A stretch of DNA of 64,000 nucleotides from Apibacter sp. B3706 (GCF_011082725.1 NZ_CP049715.1:434001-498000); one strand, 5' to 3'; shown: positions 9,848 through 20,840, counted from the first letter of the stretch. Notes: generated from the letters alone by a model not told the origin. Numbers and translations: made by a program.

Positions 9848-11116
9848 TTACTTTAAAATCTTATATCCTATTTTACAGCTTAAACATTTTTTTTTTAAAC
9901 ACTTATTTTCATATAAATATAAAAATGCTTGAGAGTCTAAAGCAGAATTAATTTTAATACCTAATTGATTATAACTTTTTATAATCGAGTTATTTTCAGC
10001 TTTAACTTCAGAAAGTATTTCAAAAATTTCTTCTTCCATAGGTTTTCCTATACTTAAAGAATAAGCATATTTTATGGGAAGAAATGCATTTAATATTAGC
10101 AAATCTTTTAGTGAGTTAGTTAATCTTTTTTCAGAAATTGACGATGTTTTTTTATCAAAAACATAATGATCATTCCAATAGCCGGATGCTTTGACATCAT
10201 CTAATAGCCGATAATACTGATTTACAGATTTGATACCTATGATATAAGAAAATAAATTTTGATAAGTAGAGATAATGTTTGCAAGTTGGGATAATCTAAT
10301 GGTAGGAAAATTTGAAGGCCTTAATCTCAAATATTTTACATCAGTAATTTTTTCCGGTAGATTAAATTTTGATTGCAAGAATTTAAATTCTTTATATAAA
10401 TCTTGAGGATACGTATCAACGCTATTTTCCAGTTTATGAGTTGTTCCAAATAATAAAGATTCGGTTTGAAAAAGATTTTTTGAAATTTTTCTGATAATCC
10501 CATACTCTAAATATAAAAATATATATTCAAATGCATAAGCATTTATTTTGAGACCTAATGTATACCCTAAAACAGTAGTTAGGGTGGCTTCCCAATCATT
10601 CTTTTTTCTTTTCAAAATTTCATAGATACGTTCACATTTATTTTTTAATTTGTCCAAGTATAAATTTTCTGAGAAAGAAAAAATATCACAAATTAATGAG
10701 TTGTCAATTAAATTTTCGCAAGGGATAAATTTGAATGTTTGATGATCCAAAAATTCATAATTATTATAAATCTCATTGGAAATATAGGATTTTAATTCGA
10801 GAATAGGAAAAGATAAATTTTGGATTTTATCTTTATTATCATCAATTTCGTATACAACGTGAAGAATTATATTTTTGTAATAATTATTGAGATCATGTTT
10901 ATGCTTAAACCAATCCGATGATTTTACATGAATTTCAACACTACCGTTCCATTCAATATCATCTATTTTTAACTTAGCAAAAATAAAATCCGGGCCTTCA
11001 TTCGTATTATAAGTTCCCGCTTGAATTATTTCAACTTTTTTGCCATCATTAGTATACAGATCTAAAGTGTTAAATTTTTTAAATTGCCAAATATAATGCA
11101 GTAACTTTTCTTTCAT
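9848..11116 (-). CDS. DUF2851 family protein
   Basis: 422-residue protein of unknown function. It has the DUF2851 hallmarks: an N-terminal WQFKKFN block, GTYNTNEGPDFIFAKLKIDDIEWNG coded in the first 75 residues, GSVEIHVKSSDW, LRPSNFPTIRLSQLA in the middle, and a C-terminal cysteine cluster (CLKKKCLSCKIGYKIL) that could bind metal. This family is widespread in Bacteroidota. No signal peptide or membrane segment is seen. It stands alone between the rhomboid gene and the gltA terminator. Confidence 0.88.
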   Translation of the reverse strand: MKEKLLHYIWQFKKFNTLDLYTNDGKKVEIIQAGTYNTNEGPDFIFAKLKIDDIEWNGSVEIHVKSSDWFKHKHDLNNYYKNIILHVVYEIDDNKDKIQNLSFPILELKSYISNEIYNNYEFLDHQTFKFIPCENLIDNSLICDIFSFSENLYLDKLKNKCERIYEILKRKKNDWEATLTTVLGYTLGLKINAYAFEYIFLYLEYGIIRKISKNLFQTESLLFGTTHKLENSVDTYPQDLYKEFKFLQSKFNLPEKITDVKYLRLRPSNFPTIRLSQLANIISTYQNLFSYIIGIKSVNQYYRLLDDVKASGYWNDHYVFDKKTSSISEKRLTNSLKDLLILNAFLPIKYAYSLSIGKPMEEEIFEILSEVKAENNSIIKSYNQLGIKINSALDSQAFLYLYENKCLKKKCLSCKIGYKILK

Positions 11117-11160
11117 AATTTAGTCTTATTCAAGTAATTAATAAGATAAATTTAATGAAA

Positions 11161-11195
11161 ATAAAAAAAGTTTTAGCTAATTACTAAAACTTTTT
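11161..11195 (-). terminator. terminator after gltA
   Basis: Stem of about 12 pairs (11165-11176 with 11184-11195) around a 7-base loop; on the minus strand it ends in a T run. It follows the citrate synthase gene. Confidence 0.85.
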
Positions 11196-11213
11196 CTACA
11201 ATGAATTGATATT

Positions 11214-12497
11214 TTATCTTTTATCTATATCGATATAATCTCTTTTAGGACTACCGATATAGATTTGTCTTGGTCTGTTAATAGGCTCATTATTCATTCT
11301 CATTTCTTTCCATTGAGCAATCCATCCGGGCAATCTGCCTAAAGCAAACATAATTGTAAACATTTCTGTTGGAATGCCTAAAGCTCTATAGATAATTCCG
11401 GAATAAAAATCGACATTAGGATAAAGCTTTTTCTCAATAAAATAAGGATCATTTAAAGCTACCTCTTCTAATTTCTTAGCAATTTCAAGGGTTTCATCTT
11501 CAACACCTAATCTATTGAATACATCGTCAGCCACCTTTTTTATTACCTTAGCTCTAGGATCAAAATTTCTGTATACCCGATGTCCAAATCCCATAAGACG
11601 GAAACTATCATCTTTTGATTTTGCTTTATCAATCCATTTTTGAAGATCACCTCCGTCATTTTTAATCATTTCGAGCATTTCGATGACTGCTTGATTAGCT
11701 CCTCCGTGCAAAGGTCCCCAAAGGGCTGAAACTCCTGCAGATATTGAGGCAAATAATCCGGTCTGAGCTGAACCTACCATTCGGACAGTCGACGCAGAGC
11801 AATTTTGCTCATGATCAGCATGAAGTATAAGCAATTTGTTGATGGCATCAACAACTACTTCATCAATTTCTAGATCCTCAGTTGGCATTCTGAACATCAT
11901 TTGATAAAAGTTGTGAGGATAATCCAGTCTGTTGTTAGAATAATTCAAAGGTAAACCCAATTTTAATCGGTATGTCCAAGCGCATAATACAGGAAATTTA
12001 CCCAATAATAAGGTATATGCGTTATATAGATCTCTTTCAGATTTAACATTAACAGCATGAGGATTGAAAGCAGTTAAGGAACTGGTAAGGGTAGATAAAA
12101 CACCCATTGGATGAGCAGAGCGAGGAAATGCTTTTAAAATTTGTTTCATTTCTTCACTTACCAAACTATTCTTTTTTATGTCCGCTTCAAATCTGTTTAA
12201 TTGTTCTTGAGTAGGTAGCTCCCCTTCTAACAATAAATACATAACCTCGGTGAAGGTTGATTTTTTAGCAATTTGTTCAATGGGATATCCTCGATAATAT
12301 AATTGACCTAAATCTCCATCAAGATATGTAATTTTACTTTTAGTTGAACCTGTATTTTTGAAGCCGACATCTAAAGTAATTAGTCCGGTTTCATCTCGTA
12401 ATTTGGATATATTTATGCCTCTGTCGCCAATAACACTCTCAACAATGGGATATTCATATTCTTTGCCTTCATAGGATAATTTTACTGTGTCTGACAT
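11214..12497 (-). CDS. gltA: citrate synthase
   Basis: Type II citrate synthase, condensing acetyl-CoA and oxaloacetate at the entry of the TCA cycle. The 427-residue length is normal. The active-site histidines are in HADHEQNCSAS, GPLHGGANQAV and GFGHRVYRNFDPRA, and the catalytic aspartate is in PNVDFYSG. The N-terminal beta domain (about the first 50 residues) marks the hexameric bacterial type. The upstream leader of about 280 bases holds an operator-like palindrome at 12670-12685 and other dyads. Confidence 0.97.
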   Translation of the reverse strand: MSDTVKLSYEGKEYEYPIVESVIGDRGINISKLRDETGLITLDVGFKNTGSTKSKITYLDGDLGQLYYRGYPIEQIAKKSTFTEVMYLLLEGELPTQEQLNRFEADIKKNSLVSEEMKQILKAFPRSAHPMGVLSTLTSSLTAFNPHAVNVKSERDLYNAYTLLLGKFPVLCAWTYRLKLGLPLNYSNNRLDYPHNFYQMMFRMPTEDLEIDEVVVDAINKLLILHADHEQNCSASTVRMVGSAQTGLFASISAGVSALWGPLHGGANQAVIEMLEMIKNDGGDLQKWIDKAKSKDDSFRLMGFGHRVYRNFDPRAKVIKKVADDVFNRLGVEDETLEIAKKLEEVALNDPYFIEKKLYPNVDFYSGIIYRALGIPTEMFTIMFALGRLPGWIAQWKEMRMNNEPINRPRQIYIGSPKRDYIDIDKR

Positions 12498-12773
12498 ATT
12501 TTATTTTCTTTCTTATTTTATTAGTTGTTTTATTCTTTGAATATATGAAATTAAAATTAGTAGAAAAAAAATTATAAAAGAAATATTGAAAAAAAACATT
12601 CAAAAACAGTAAATTAGAAGAAAAAGTTAAAATAAATATCGTCTATTTTTATAATTTTTTGGAAGTATGGATAAGTGTACTTATCAAATATGGGAGGAAA
12701 TCCCAAAAAATTCTTATTCTTCCCATATAAGTCAATAATTTTTAATGGAGATAATTTAGTCGAGAATTTATGC
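12498..12773. other. gltA upstream region with dyads
   Basis: Non-coding, AT-rich. It contains GATAAGT-GT-ACTTATC at 12670-12685, which on the minus strand directly follows and overlaps the box CATATTTG (one mismatch from TAnnTTTG). A second dyad TATGGGA/TCCCATA spans 12690-12727. The palindrome could be an operator for gltA; the regulator is not identified. Confidence 0.4.
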
Positions 12774-12811
12774 AATAAAAAAACGGAAAGAATTAACTAA
12801 TCTTTCCGTTT
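12774..12811 (-). terminator. terminator after eno
   Basis: Stem AAACGGAAAGA (12781-12791) paired with 12801-12811, followed on the minus strand by a T run (12775-12780). It closes the enolase transcript. Confidence 0.9.
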
Positions 12812-12831
12812 ATCTTTATTTATAAAATAAA

Positions 12832-14166
<1,335 letters not shown>

Positions 14167-14241
14167 TCATTTATTAATATATAGAGGTTATGAAAAGTTT
14201 ATTTTTTATTGTATTGTTGATGCTATAAAATATAAAATTAT

Positions 14242-15294
14242 TTATGGAGAAATAAATTTTAAACAGACCGGCATATCAATTTTTATATTTTGATTGGTGT
14301 CTTGTAAAAATCCTGTATTTTGGTCAACGGAAAATATTTGAATGGTATCACTATCTTGATTAGCTACTATCAAAAATTTACCATTAGGAGATATAACGAA
14401 ATTTCTGGGATTGATATTAGTTCTTTCATAATCAATGGGAGTTAATTTACCAGTATTCTGATCGATACTGAAAATTGATATTCCATCCTTTTTTAATCTA
14501 TTGGAAGAATATAAAAACTTGCCATTAGGATGTATATGAATATCTGCACTTCCTTCGGCCTTGTATTCATCGGAAACAGTCGTCTGAATTTCTTTTAAAT
14601 TTCCATCCTCATATTTAAAAACAACTACAGTTCCACCCAATTCATTAATTAGATAAGCAAATTTTTTATTTTGATGAAATACGAGGTGTCGAGGACCTGA
14701 ACCGGGTGCAACATTTATATAAGCCGGATCAAAAAACGTAAGAAAATTCTTTTCTGTAGAATAATTTACATTGAACTTATAAATTCTATCACTTCCTAAA
14801 TCCGTAGCAAAAAGATATTTATAATCGGGAGAGAACACCACGCAATGAAGATGCGATTGATTTTGCCGTACATCGTGTACGCTGCTCCCCGAAAAATTAA
14901 CCTGTTGAATCATGGGACTTAAACTTCCGTCAGGTTCAGTTTTAAAAACAGAAATACTTCCTCCTATATAATTAGCCGTAACTATGTATTTATCTTGATA
15001 TTCAATAGTAATATAACAAGGTGCAGCGCCATAGGCTGCCTGTGAGTTTTGAAAGGAAATTTTTCCGGAAGCTTTATCAAATAAAAAGGAATTTACTATG
15101 GAACTTTCTTTATCATCATTTTCACTAACTGAATATATATGATTTTTTTTATGGTTTATAACCAAATAGGATGGATTATTAACCGAAACATTATCAATAA
15201 ATGAAGTATTTCCGGTTTCTGAATCAAAATCATATATATAGATACCGTTGCTTTCTCCATCAGTATAAGTACCTATAACTAAATAAAATTTCAT
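14242..15294 (-). CDS. lactonase family beta-propeller protein (6-phosphogluconolactonase type)
   Basis: 350-residue seven-bladed propeller of the YbhE/Pgl lactonase family. Family signs are the N-terminal VIGTYTDGESNGIYIYDFD, then NPSYLVINHKK, HLHCVVFSPDYKYLFATDLGSDRIYKF, GSGPRHLVFHQNKKFAYLINELGGTV, ADIHIHPNGKFLYSSNR and NPRNFVISPNGKFLIVANQDS. There is no signal peptide, so it acts in the cytosol. It is divergent from a glucose-1-dehydrogenase-like SDR and a sugar transporter, which suggests that gluconolactone (or its phosphate) is its substrate; that link is inference. Confidence 0.86.
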   Translation of the reverse strand: MKFYLVIGTYTDGESNGIYIYDFDSETGNTSFIDNVSVNNPSYLVINHKKNHIYSVSENDDKESSIVNSFLFDKASGKISFQNSQAAYGAAPCYITIEYQDKYIVTANYIGGSISVFKTEPDGSLSPMIQQVNFSGSSVHDVRQNQSHLHCVVFSPDYKYLFATDLGSDRIYKFNVNYSTEKNFLTFFDPAYINVAPGSGPRHLVFHQNKKFAYLINELGGTVVVFKYEDGNLKEIQTTVSDEYKAEGSADIHIHPNGKFLYSSNRLKKDGISIFSIDQNTGKLTPIDYERTNINPRNFVISPNGKFLIVANQDSDTIQIFSVDQNTGFLQDTNQNIKIDMPVCLKFISP

Positions 15295-15810
15295 TTTGTT
15301 TTTTAGTATTAAAATAATTATTTAAAATTATTAAAAAATATTTATATAAAATTATTTTTATTTTTAAAATTTTGAAATATAAATAAAGTATAAATGCTTT
15401 ATAATATAATATCCTGTTTTATATAATGAATATTTATTTCTGTTTTTTTCAGTTAAGTACAATATTTGATATAACATTAAAAAACATATATTTTATAGCT
15501 TCTTTTTTTGAGTTTTTTGAAATTAAGACGTAAAAATTTTGTTTTTATATCTTATAACTTAACTACTCTACAACAATTACTTACTACTACATAATTTTTG
15601 GCAAAGAAATCTAAATAAGTGCTATTTAAACTATAAATAAATAGAACTTATTTAAGGAACAAAAAGGGAAAACAAAGAATTTAAAAATTTCATTTATTAC
15701 TTGACTTAGTTAATAATGTAAAATAGTAATATGATAAATGGATCATATAATAAAATAATAAAACAAATAAAGTCATCAATATATAAATAAAATAATTTAA
15801 ACAATAAGAC
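15295..15810. other. intergenic region between divergent lactonase and SDR genes
   Basis: About 516 bases, very AT-rich, with no credible coding frame. It must hold the promoters of both divergent genes. I see no clean TTG-N19-TAnnTTTG promoter and no strong hairpin. Confidence 0.5.
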
Positions 15811-16590
15811 ATGGGAATTTTACAAAATAAAACAGCATTAGTTACAGGTTCAAGTTCAGGTATTGGTAAATCGATTGCGGAAAAATTTGCGCATGAAGGC
15901 GCTAATGTTATTATAACTTACCATTCGGGAAAGGAAAGAGCGGAAAATTTGGTGCAAGAATTATCAGGATTGAACGTAAAAGTTAAAGCATATCAGGTGA
16001 ATGTTTCAGATTATAATGAAACGCAAAGTTTTTTCAATTTGGTTAATCAAGATTTTAACGATATAGACATTTTAGTTAACAATGCGGGAATAAATGGTAA
16101 AAATACATACGTGGAGGATATGAATTTGGAAGATTGGGATAGAACTATAAAAACCAATTTATATGGACCGTTCTATTGTATCAAAGAATTTTTAAAACTT
16201 AAGAAAAAAAATAATTCATATAAAGGATCAAGAATTATTAATGTGACTTCTATACATGAATATATTTGCAGACCGGGAGATGCTGATTATAATACAGCTA
16301 AAGCCGGAATGAGGAATTTGGCCAGAACTTTAGCTATTGAATTGGCATCAAGAGAATTAACGGTTAACAATATTGCTCCTGGAATGATACTTACTCCTAT
16401 CAACAAACAATTTACGGATGAAGCGAAGTTATTAAAAGAAAAAGAAGATATTATCCCTATGAAAAGAGGCGGTACACCGGAAGAAGTTGCTAATGTAGCC
16501 TTATTTTTAGCTTCCGATGCTAGTTCTTACGTTACGGGTTCAACTTATACAGTAGATGGAGCATTGTCAATATTAGGGCAAAATGCCTAA
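15811..16590 (+). CDS. SDR oxidoreductase, glucose 1-dehydrogenase-like
   Basis: 259-residue classical short-chain dehydrogenase. NAD(P) binding: TGSSSGIGKSIAEKFA at residues 11-26 and LVNNAG; catalytic Ser in NVTSIHE and Tyr/Lys in DYNTAKAG; C-terminal YVTGSTYTVDGA. The sequence style (EYICRPGDADYNTAKAGM, GGTPEEVANVALFLASD) resembles Bacillus glucose 1-dehydrogenases, which oxidise glucose to gluconolactone. The next gene 26 bases downstream is a GlcU-type sugar transporter, the same pairing as the Bacillus glcU-gdh operon, which strengthens the substrate call. Other polyols or 3-oxoacyl substrates remain possible. Confidence 0.82.
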   Translation: MGILQNKTALVTGSSSGIGKSIAEKFAHEGANVIITYHSGKERAENLVQELSGLNVKVKAYQVNVSDYNETQSFFNLVNQDFNDIDILVNNAGINGKNTYVEDMNLEDWDRTIKTNLYGPFYCIKEFLKLKKKNNSYKGSRIINVTSIHEYICRPGDADYNTAKAGMRNLARTLAIELASRELTVNNIAPGMILTPINKQFTDEAKLLKEKEDIIPMKRGGTPEEVANVALFLASDASSYVTGSTYTVDGALSILGQNA

Positions 16591-16616
16591 GTGATTTCAC
16601 ACTATATCTTTAAAAT

Positions 16617-17501
16617 ATGAATATTACAGACTTTTTAATAGCCTGTATTCCTATTTTATCTTGGGGTTTTGTTCCCGTTATAGCTACCCTTATAGGTGGA
16701 AAGGTTATAGAACAATCATTTGGTATTGCAATAGGGAGTTTTATATTTGCTTGCATTATATATGCCATTAAACATCCTGCTTTAAATCTTCATATTATAG
16801 GAATTGGAATAGTATCGGGATTATTTTGGACAATTGGTTCGGTAGGTCAATTTATGGGATTGAAATATTTGGGAGTTTCAAAGTCAATGCCCATATCCAA
16901 TGGAACTCAGATCATTGGAACTTCTATTTTAGGTGTATTTTTAGGAGATTGGTCGACTCTTAATTCAAAAATATTTGGTTTTAGTGCTTTAGCGTTAATT
17001 ATTGTAGGAATTATTTTTACTTCATATAAGGAAGTAATCGAAAATGATGATGCTAAAAAAATAAATTGGAGTAAAGGAATTTCAGTTAATTTATTATCTT
17101 CCTTAGGTTTTACATTGTATGTTGGTATTTTAAAATACTATAATATTGATAGTTGGTCGAGTCTTTTGCCTCAATCTGTTGGCCAACTAATTGGTATAAA
17201 TATTATAGCATTTTTATATTTCAAAGTAAATCCCTATAGTCTTAATTCTTTGAAAAATAGTGTTGTAGGGGTGGTGTGGGCTATAGGTAATTTAGCTATA
17301 TTGATTTCTCAAATGAAATTAGGATTATCAGTAGCCTATCCGGTTGGTCAAGCATCCATTATTGTTTCGGTAATTGCGGGAGTTTATTTTAACGAAGAAA
17401 GAAAAACCAAAAAAGAGTGGATATCATCTATAATTGGTATGACTGTGATCGTGGTAGGATTATTTTTTATTTATTTGTCGGGCGTATTCGATAAATCCTA
17501 A
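16617..17501 (+). CDS. GRP family sugar transporter (GlcU/RbsU type)
   Basis: 294-residue membrane protein with about ten hydrophobic helices, of the glucose/ribose porter branch of the drug/metabolite superfamily. Family signs are the N-terminal LIACIPILSWGFVPVIATLIGG, GLFWTIGSVGQFMGLKYLGVSKSMPIS and, near the end, GLSVAYPVGQASIIVSVIAGVYFNEE. It lies directly behind the glucose-dehydrogenase-like gene and probably imports glucose for it. A long hairpin without a T run follows at 17534-17558. Confidence 0.85.
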   Translation: MNITDFLIACIPILSWGFVPVIATLIGGKVIEQSFGIAIGSFIFACIIYAIKHPALNLHIIGIGIVSGLFWTIGSVGQFMGLKYLGVSKSMPISNGTQIIGTSILGVFLGDWSTLNSKIFGFSALALIIVGIIFTSYKEVIENDDAKKINWSKGISVNLLSSLGFTLYVGILKYYNIDSWSSLLPQSVGQLIGINIIAFLYFKVNPYSLNSLKNSVVGVVWAIGNLAILISQMKLGLSVAYPVGQASIIVSVIAGVYFNEERKTKKEWISSIIGMTVIVVGLFFIYLSGVFDKS

Positions 17502-17533
17502 GTTAGGAATAGATACATTAGTCATTATTGAGG

Positions 17534-17558
17534 CATATGAGAAACAATTTCTCATATG
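17534..17558. repeat. perfect inverted repeat between convergent genes
   Basis: CATATGAGAAA (17534-17544) is followed after CAA by its exact reverse complement (17548-17558). It lies between the convergent sugar transporter and pncB genes and may act as a terminator in both directions, although neither side has a T run. Confidence 0.55.
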
Positions 17559-17636
17559 TAAACTAGTGATAATATTTATACGCTATAAAAAATAAAATTG
17601 AATAATATATGAGTTGTAATTAGATAGAAATTACAA

Positions 17637-18806
17637 TCAAATATTTTCATTTAAACCTAAGGATAATTTGCTGAAATTGATTTCATTTTCATCTCCTGTA
17701 TTTTTACCTAAAACATCAGATAACTTTACAGCATTTAAATAATCATCAGAAGGTTTTTCTTTTACATGAGTTAATTTAATTACCATATTAAGAGGCTTAA
17801 CACCCACATCATTAGACAAGTATGTCCCGATGCCATAAGTGTCATGGATTCTGTCTTTGACATGTTCTTTTATTTTTTTAACCTCATTTAAATTTAATGA
17901 ATCACTAAATACTATAGTTTTTGAAGAAGGATCGATTCTATTTTTTTTATAAAAATCAATAGTTTTTTCTGTAAACTCTAGTGGATCTCCACTGTCACAA
18001 CGAACTCCGTCAAATAATTTTGCCAATTTTAAATTAAAAGATTTAAAAAATGATTGTGTTGTATAGGTATCCGTTAAGGTAATACCCAGACTTCCCTGGA
18101 AAACATCCACCCAAGCTTCCAGAGCTTTAATGTTAGCTGAGCGATAACCGAATAAAGCTCCATGGTACATAAACCATTCATGAGGCATAGTGCCGATTGG
18201 AGTTGTATTATATTTCATGGCAAGATATACATTGCTGGTCCCTTTAAAATATTTATCGGAATTTTCCTTTAATACTCCTACAACTTTATCTTGAACGTCG
18301 AAAGAATACCTTCTACGAGTACCAAACTCAGAATAATCGGCTTTTAAATTTTTAAGTCCAATTGCTTTTTCTTTAGCTTTAATTTCAATATCTTTTGGCT
18401 TTGTGCCGATCATTTCAAAATACAATTCCGATATCATAGCCATAAGCGGAACTTCCCATAAGACAGTTCTATACCAATATCCTTCAACATACAAGTTTAA
18501 TTTACCGCCTACTTGGGAAATATGAACTTCATCAGGATTGTATCTGTACCCTTCTAAAAAATCTACAAAAAACGGATCTAAAAAATAGCATCTTTTTAAA
18601 ATAAAATTTTTTTCATCATTAGTTAATTTCAAACTAATCATTTTATTTATTTCTTCTTTCAGTCTTTCTGCAAAACCTTTTGGAAAATCATCTTTTCCTC
18701 GATTTATAAAGTCATATCTAACATATGCCCATGGATATAATTTTTGAATGGCATGCATTACTGAAAATTTATATAAATCGTTGTCTGTAAAATGCTTAAT
18801 TATCAT
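17637..18806 (-). CDS. pncB: nicotinate phosphoribosyltransferase
   Basis: Preiss-Handler enzyme making nicotinate mononucleotide from nicotinate and PRPP. The 389-residue product has the PncB N-terminus (FTDNDLYKFSVMHAIQKLYPWAYVRYDF), EFGTRRRYSFDVQ, PIGTMPHEWFMYHGALFGYRSAN including the phosphorylated-histidine region, TDTYTTQSFF and VRCDSGDPLEF. It is divergent from pncA, which makes its substrate; the two together form a nicotinamide salvage route into NAD. Confidence 0.96.
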   Translation of the reverse strand: MIIKHFTDNDLYKFSVMHAIQKLYPWAYVRYDFINRGKDDFPKGFAERLKEEINKMISLKLTNDEKNFILKRCYFLDPFFVDFLEGYRYNPDEVHISQVGGKLNLYVEGYWYRTVLWEVPLMAMISELYFEMIGTKPKDIEIKAKEKAIGLKNLKADYSEFGTRRRYSFDVQDKVVGVLKENSDKYFKGTSNVYLAMKYNTTPIGTMPHEWFMYHGALFGYRSANIKALEAWVDVFQGSLGITLTDTYTTQSFFKSFNLKLAKLFDGVRCDSGDPLEFTEKTIDFYKKNRIDPSSKTIVFSDSLNLNEVKKIKEHVKDRIHDTYGIGTYLSNDVGVKPLNMVIKLTHVKEKPSDDYLNAVKLSDVLGKNTGDENEINFSKLSLGLNENI

Positions 18807-18970
18807 AATTAAAATATGTTTTCTAAAAAGGTATTTGTCAAAGTTACAATTTTTATGATTAAAACTATTATTAATAAGCCATTTAATTAATAAAACCTTT
18901 TGTTTTTATCGAAAATAAGATAAAAATAAAAAGATTATATTTATCAGATCAAAAACAATATAGGGTTAAA

Positions 18971-19570
18971 ATGAAAGCATTAATAGTAGTTGATATTCAA
19001 AACGATTTTCTTCAAGGAGGAAGCTTAGCCGTACAAGGGGGTAATAAAATAATCCCCGTTATTAATTCCATTCAGGAAAAATTTGATTTGGTCGTTGCTA
19101 CTCAAGATTGGCATCCCAAAGGACATAAAAGTTTTGCTTCGCAACATAGTAATAAAAACGTGTATGACAAAATAGATTTAAATGGTATAGAGCAGGTTCT
19201 ATGGCCGGATCATTGCGTTCAAGGCACTGTTGGAGCCGAAATATCTTCGGAACTGAATCAAAATAAAATAGAAGCGATCTTCAGAAAAGGAATGAATACT
19301 ATTATTGACAGCTATAGTGGTTTTTATGATAATGGAAAATTAAAATGTACGGGTTTAGGAGATTTTTTAAAGGGGAGAGGGGTGAAAGAAATTTTTGTCT
19401 GTGGATTAGCGGCTGATTATTGTGTATACTTTACAGCCAAAGATGCTCTGGAATTAGGATTTACATCCACTATTATTGAAAATGCTACAAAAGCTATTGA
19501 TGTATCAAATTTTGAAAATATTAAAAGATATTTTATACAAAGTGGAGGTAATATTATAGAAAAAATATAA
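18971..19570 (+). CDS. pncA: nicotinamidase
   Basis: Hydrolyses nicotinamide to nicotinate and ammonia. The 199-residue product has the catalytic aspartate in VVDIQNDFLQGGSLAV, the metal site in ATQDWHPKGHKSFAS and LWPDHCVQGTVGAE, the catalytic lysine in FRKGMNTIIDSYSGF, and the nucleophile cysteine in GLAADYCVYFTAKDA. All catalytic residues are present. Its product feeds pncB, transcribed divergently from the 164-base gap before it. The small-RNA array begins about 85 bases downstream. Confidence 0.96.
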   Translation: MKALIVVDIQNDFLQGGSLAVQGGNKIIPVINSIQEKFDLVVATQDWHPKGHKSFASQHSNKNVYDKIDLNGIEQVLWPDHCVQGTVGAEISSELNQNKIEAIFRKGMNTIIDSYSGFYDNGKLKCTGLGDFLKGRGVKEIFVCGLAADYCVYFTAKDALELGFTSTIIENATKAIDVSNFENIKRYFIQSGGNIIEKI

Positions 19571-19655
19571 CAATAATATTATTAGAGTTATTTTTAAATT
19601 AAATACTAGTATAAGTATATATACTATTGATTTTATTGTTTTATTTAAACATAAT

Positions 19656-19748
19656 AAAAAACCCCGTTATAGAACGGGGTTAAAACTAACTACTATGAAA
19701 ATTCACTGCCTTATGAACATTTATAGTAAGACAAATTCCATGCCATAA
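19656..19748 (-). ncRNA. array unit 1 (putative small RNA)
   Basis: Hairpin stem AACCCCGTT/AACGGGGTT (19660-19668, 19673-19681) followed by a T run on the minus strand; conserved core at 19683-19714. Separated from unit 2 by a longer gap than the other units. Confidence 0.65.
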
Positions 19749-20124
19749 AATTTCAAATAGTTAAATTATTATAAATTATATGTGTTTATATAATTTTTAA
19801 GATAATATATAGTGAATAAATTATTTTTCTTTTTAAAAATAAATATGAATTAACGTTTTTTGATCTAATATGTTATAAAATCTTCCATTTTAAATTATTT
19901 CAACAAATATTTATTTAAAAGAATAATATGAAGCATATATTGGAAAAATAGTAATATTCCGTTTTTAATATATTAATAAAGTTTATATTAATAAAGTTCT
20001 TATCAATTTAAAAAGAACGGGATTTAAAAAAAAACTTATCTCAAATCAAACTTATCATTCAAATGTATTTTTTTAGCTGATTAATTCGATAATGAATTTA
20101 GTTAAAAATAATTTTTCTGTTAAT
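19749..20124. other. gap between array units 1 and 2
   Basis: AT-rich, no gene. A weak hairpin GTTCTT/AAGAAC (19996-20001, 20013-20018) followed by GATTTAAAA resembles a decayed unit end, but the conserved core is absent. Confidence 0.35.
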
Positions 20125-20216
20125 AAAAAAGCCCCGTAATACGGGGCTTAAAACTAACTACTATGAAAATTCACTGCCTTATGAATATTTATATTAAAAC
20201 AAAATTCATGCCATAA
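20125..20216 (-). ncRNA. array unit 2 (putative small RNA)
   Basis: Hairpin AAGCCCCGT/ACGGGGCTT (20129-20137, 20141-20149) with T run on the minus strand, then the invariant core. Confidence 0.65.
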
Positions 20217-20302
20217 TATATGTATTTTGTTTATTTAATTGTAATAATTTACTGATAATAAATTTGTGATTGAAATAATATAGTTTAATTAAAGTACTAA
20301 AT

Positions 20303-20400
20303 AAAGAAAGTCCCATTAATGATAATGGGACTTAAAACTAACTACTATGAAAATTCACTGCCTTATGAACATTTATATTAAAACAAAATTCATGCCATAA
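20303..20400 (-). ncRNA. array unit 3 (putative small RNA)
   Basis: Hairpin AAGTCCCATTA/TAATGGGACTT (20308-20318, 20323-20333), perfectly paired, then the invariant core. Confidence 0.65.
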
Positions 20401-20490
20401 TATTTGTGCTTAATTTATTTAATTGTAATAATCTGTTGATAATAAATTTGTAATTGAAATAATATTTTTTAAATAAAGTACTAAATAAAT

Positions 20491-20584
20491 AAAGTCCCAC
20501 TAATGATAGTGGGACTTAAAACTAACTACTATGAAAATTCACTGCCTTATGAACATTTATATTAAAACAAAATTCATGCCATAA
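20491..20584 (-). ncRNA. array unit 4 (putative small RNA)
   Basis: Hairpin AAGTCCCACTA/TAGTGGGACTT (20492-20502, 20507-20517): compared with unit 3 one A-T pair has become a C-G pair on both sides. Confidence 0.65.
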
Positions 20585-20673
20585 TTAAGGTTTTATATTT
20601 ATTTAAATACAATAATATTTTAATAAAAATTTTTTAATTGAAATAATATATAATGAATTAGTTATAAATAAAT

Positions 20674-20767
20674 AAAGTTCCACTATTGAAAGTAGAACTT
20701 AAAACTAACTACTATGAAAATTTACTGCCTTATGAATAATTGTATAAAAACAAATTTTATGACATAA
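20674..20767 (-). ncRNA. array unit 5 (putative small RNA, slightly diverged)
   Basis: Hairpin AAGTTCCACT/AGTAGAACTT (20675-20684, 20691-20700). The single mismatch is a U-G wobble only if the minus strand is transcribed. The core has TTTAC for TTCAC and the start region reads TTATGTCATAAAATTTG. Confidence 0.62.
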
Positions 20768-20840
20768 AAATTATATTTAATTTAATACGATAATATATTT
20801 AATATTATATGAAATAATAATCTTTTAAATTATGTTAAAT

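Noticed and set aside
19696-19749. A 17-codon frame in most array units on the plus strand (MKIHCLMN...FMP)
   Set aside because: Units 10 and 11 have ACG in place of ATG, unit 6 has an early stop, changes between units are not biased to silent positions, and the T runs and G-U pairs point to minus-strand transcription.
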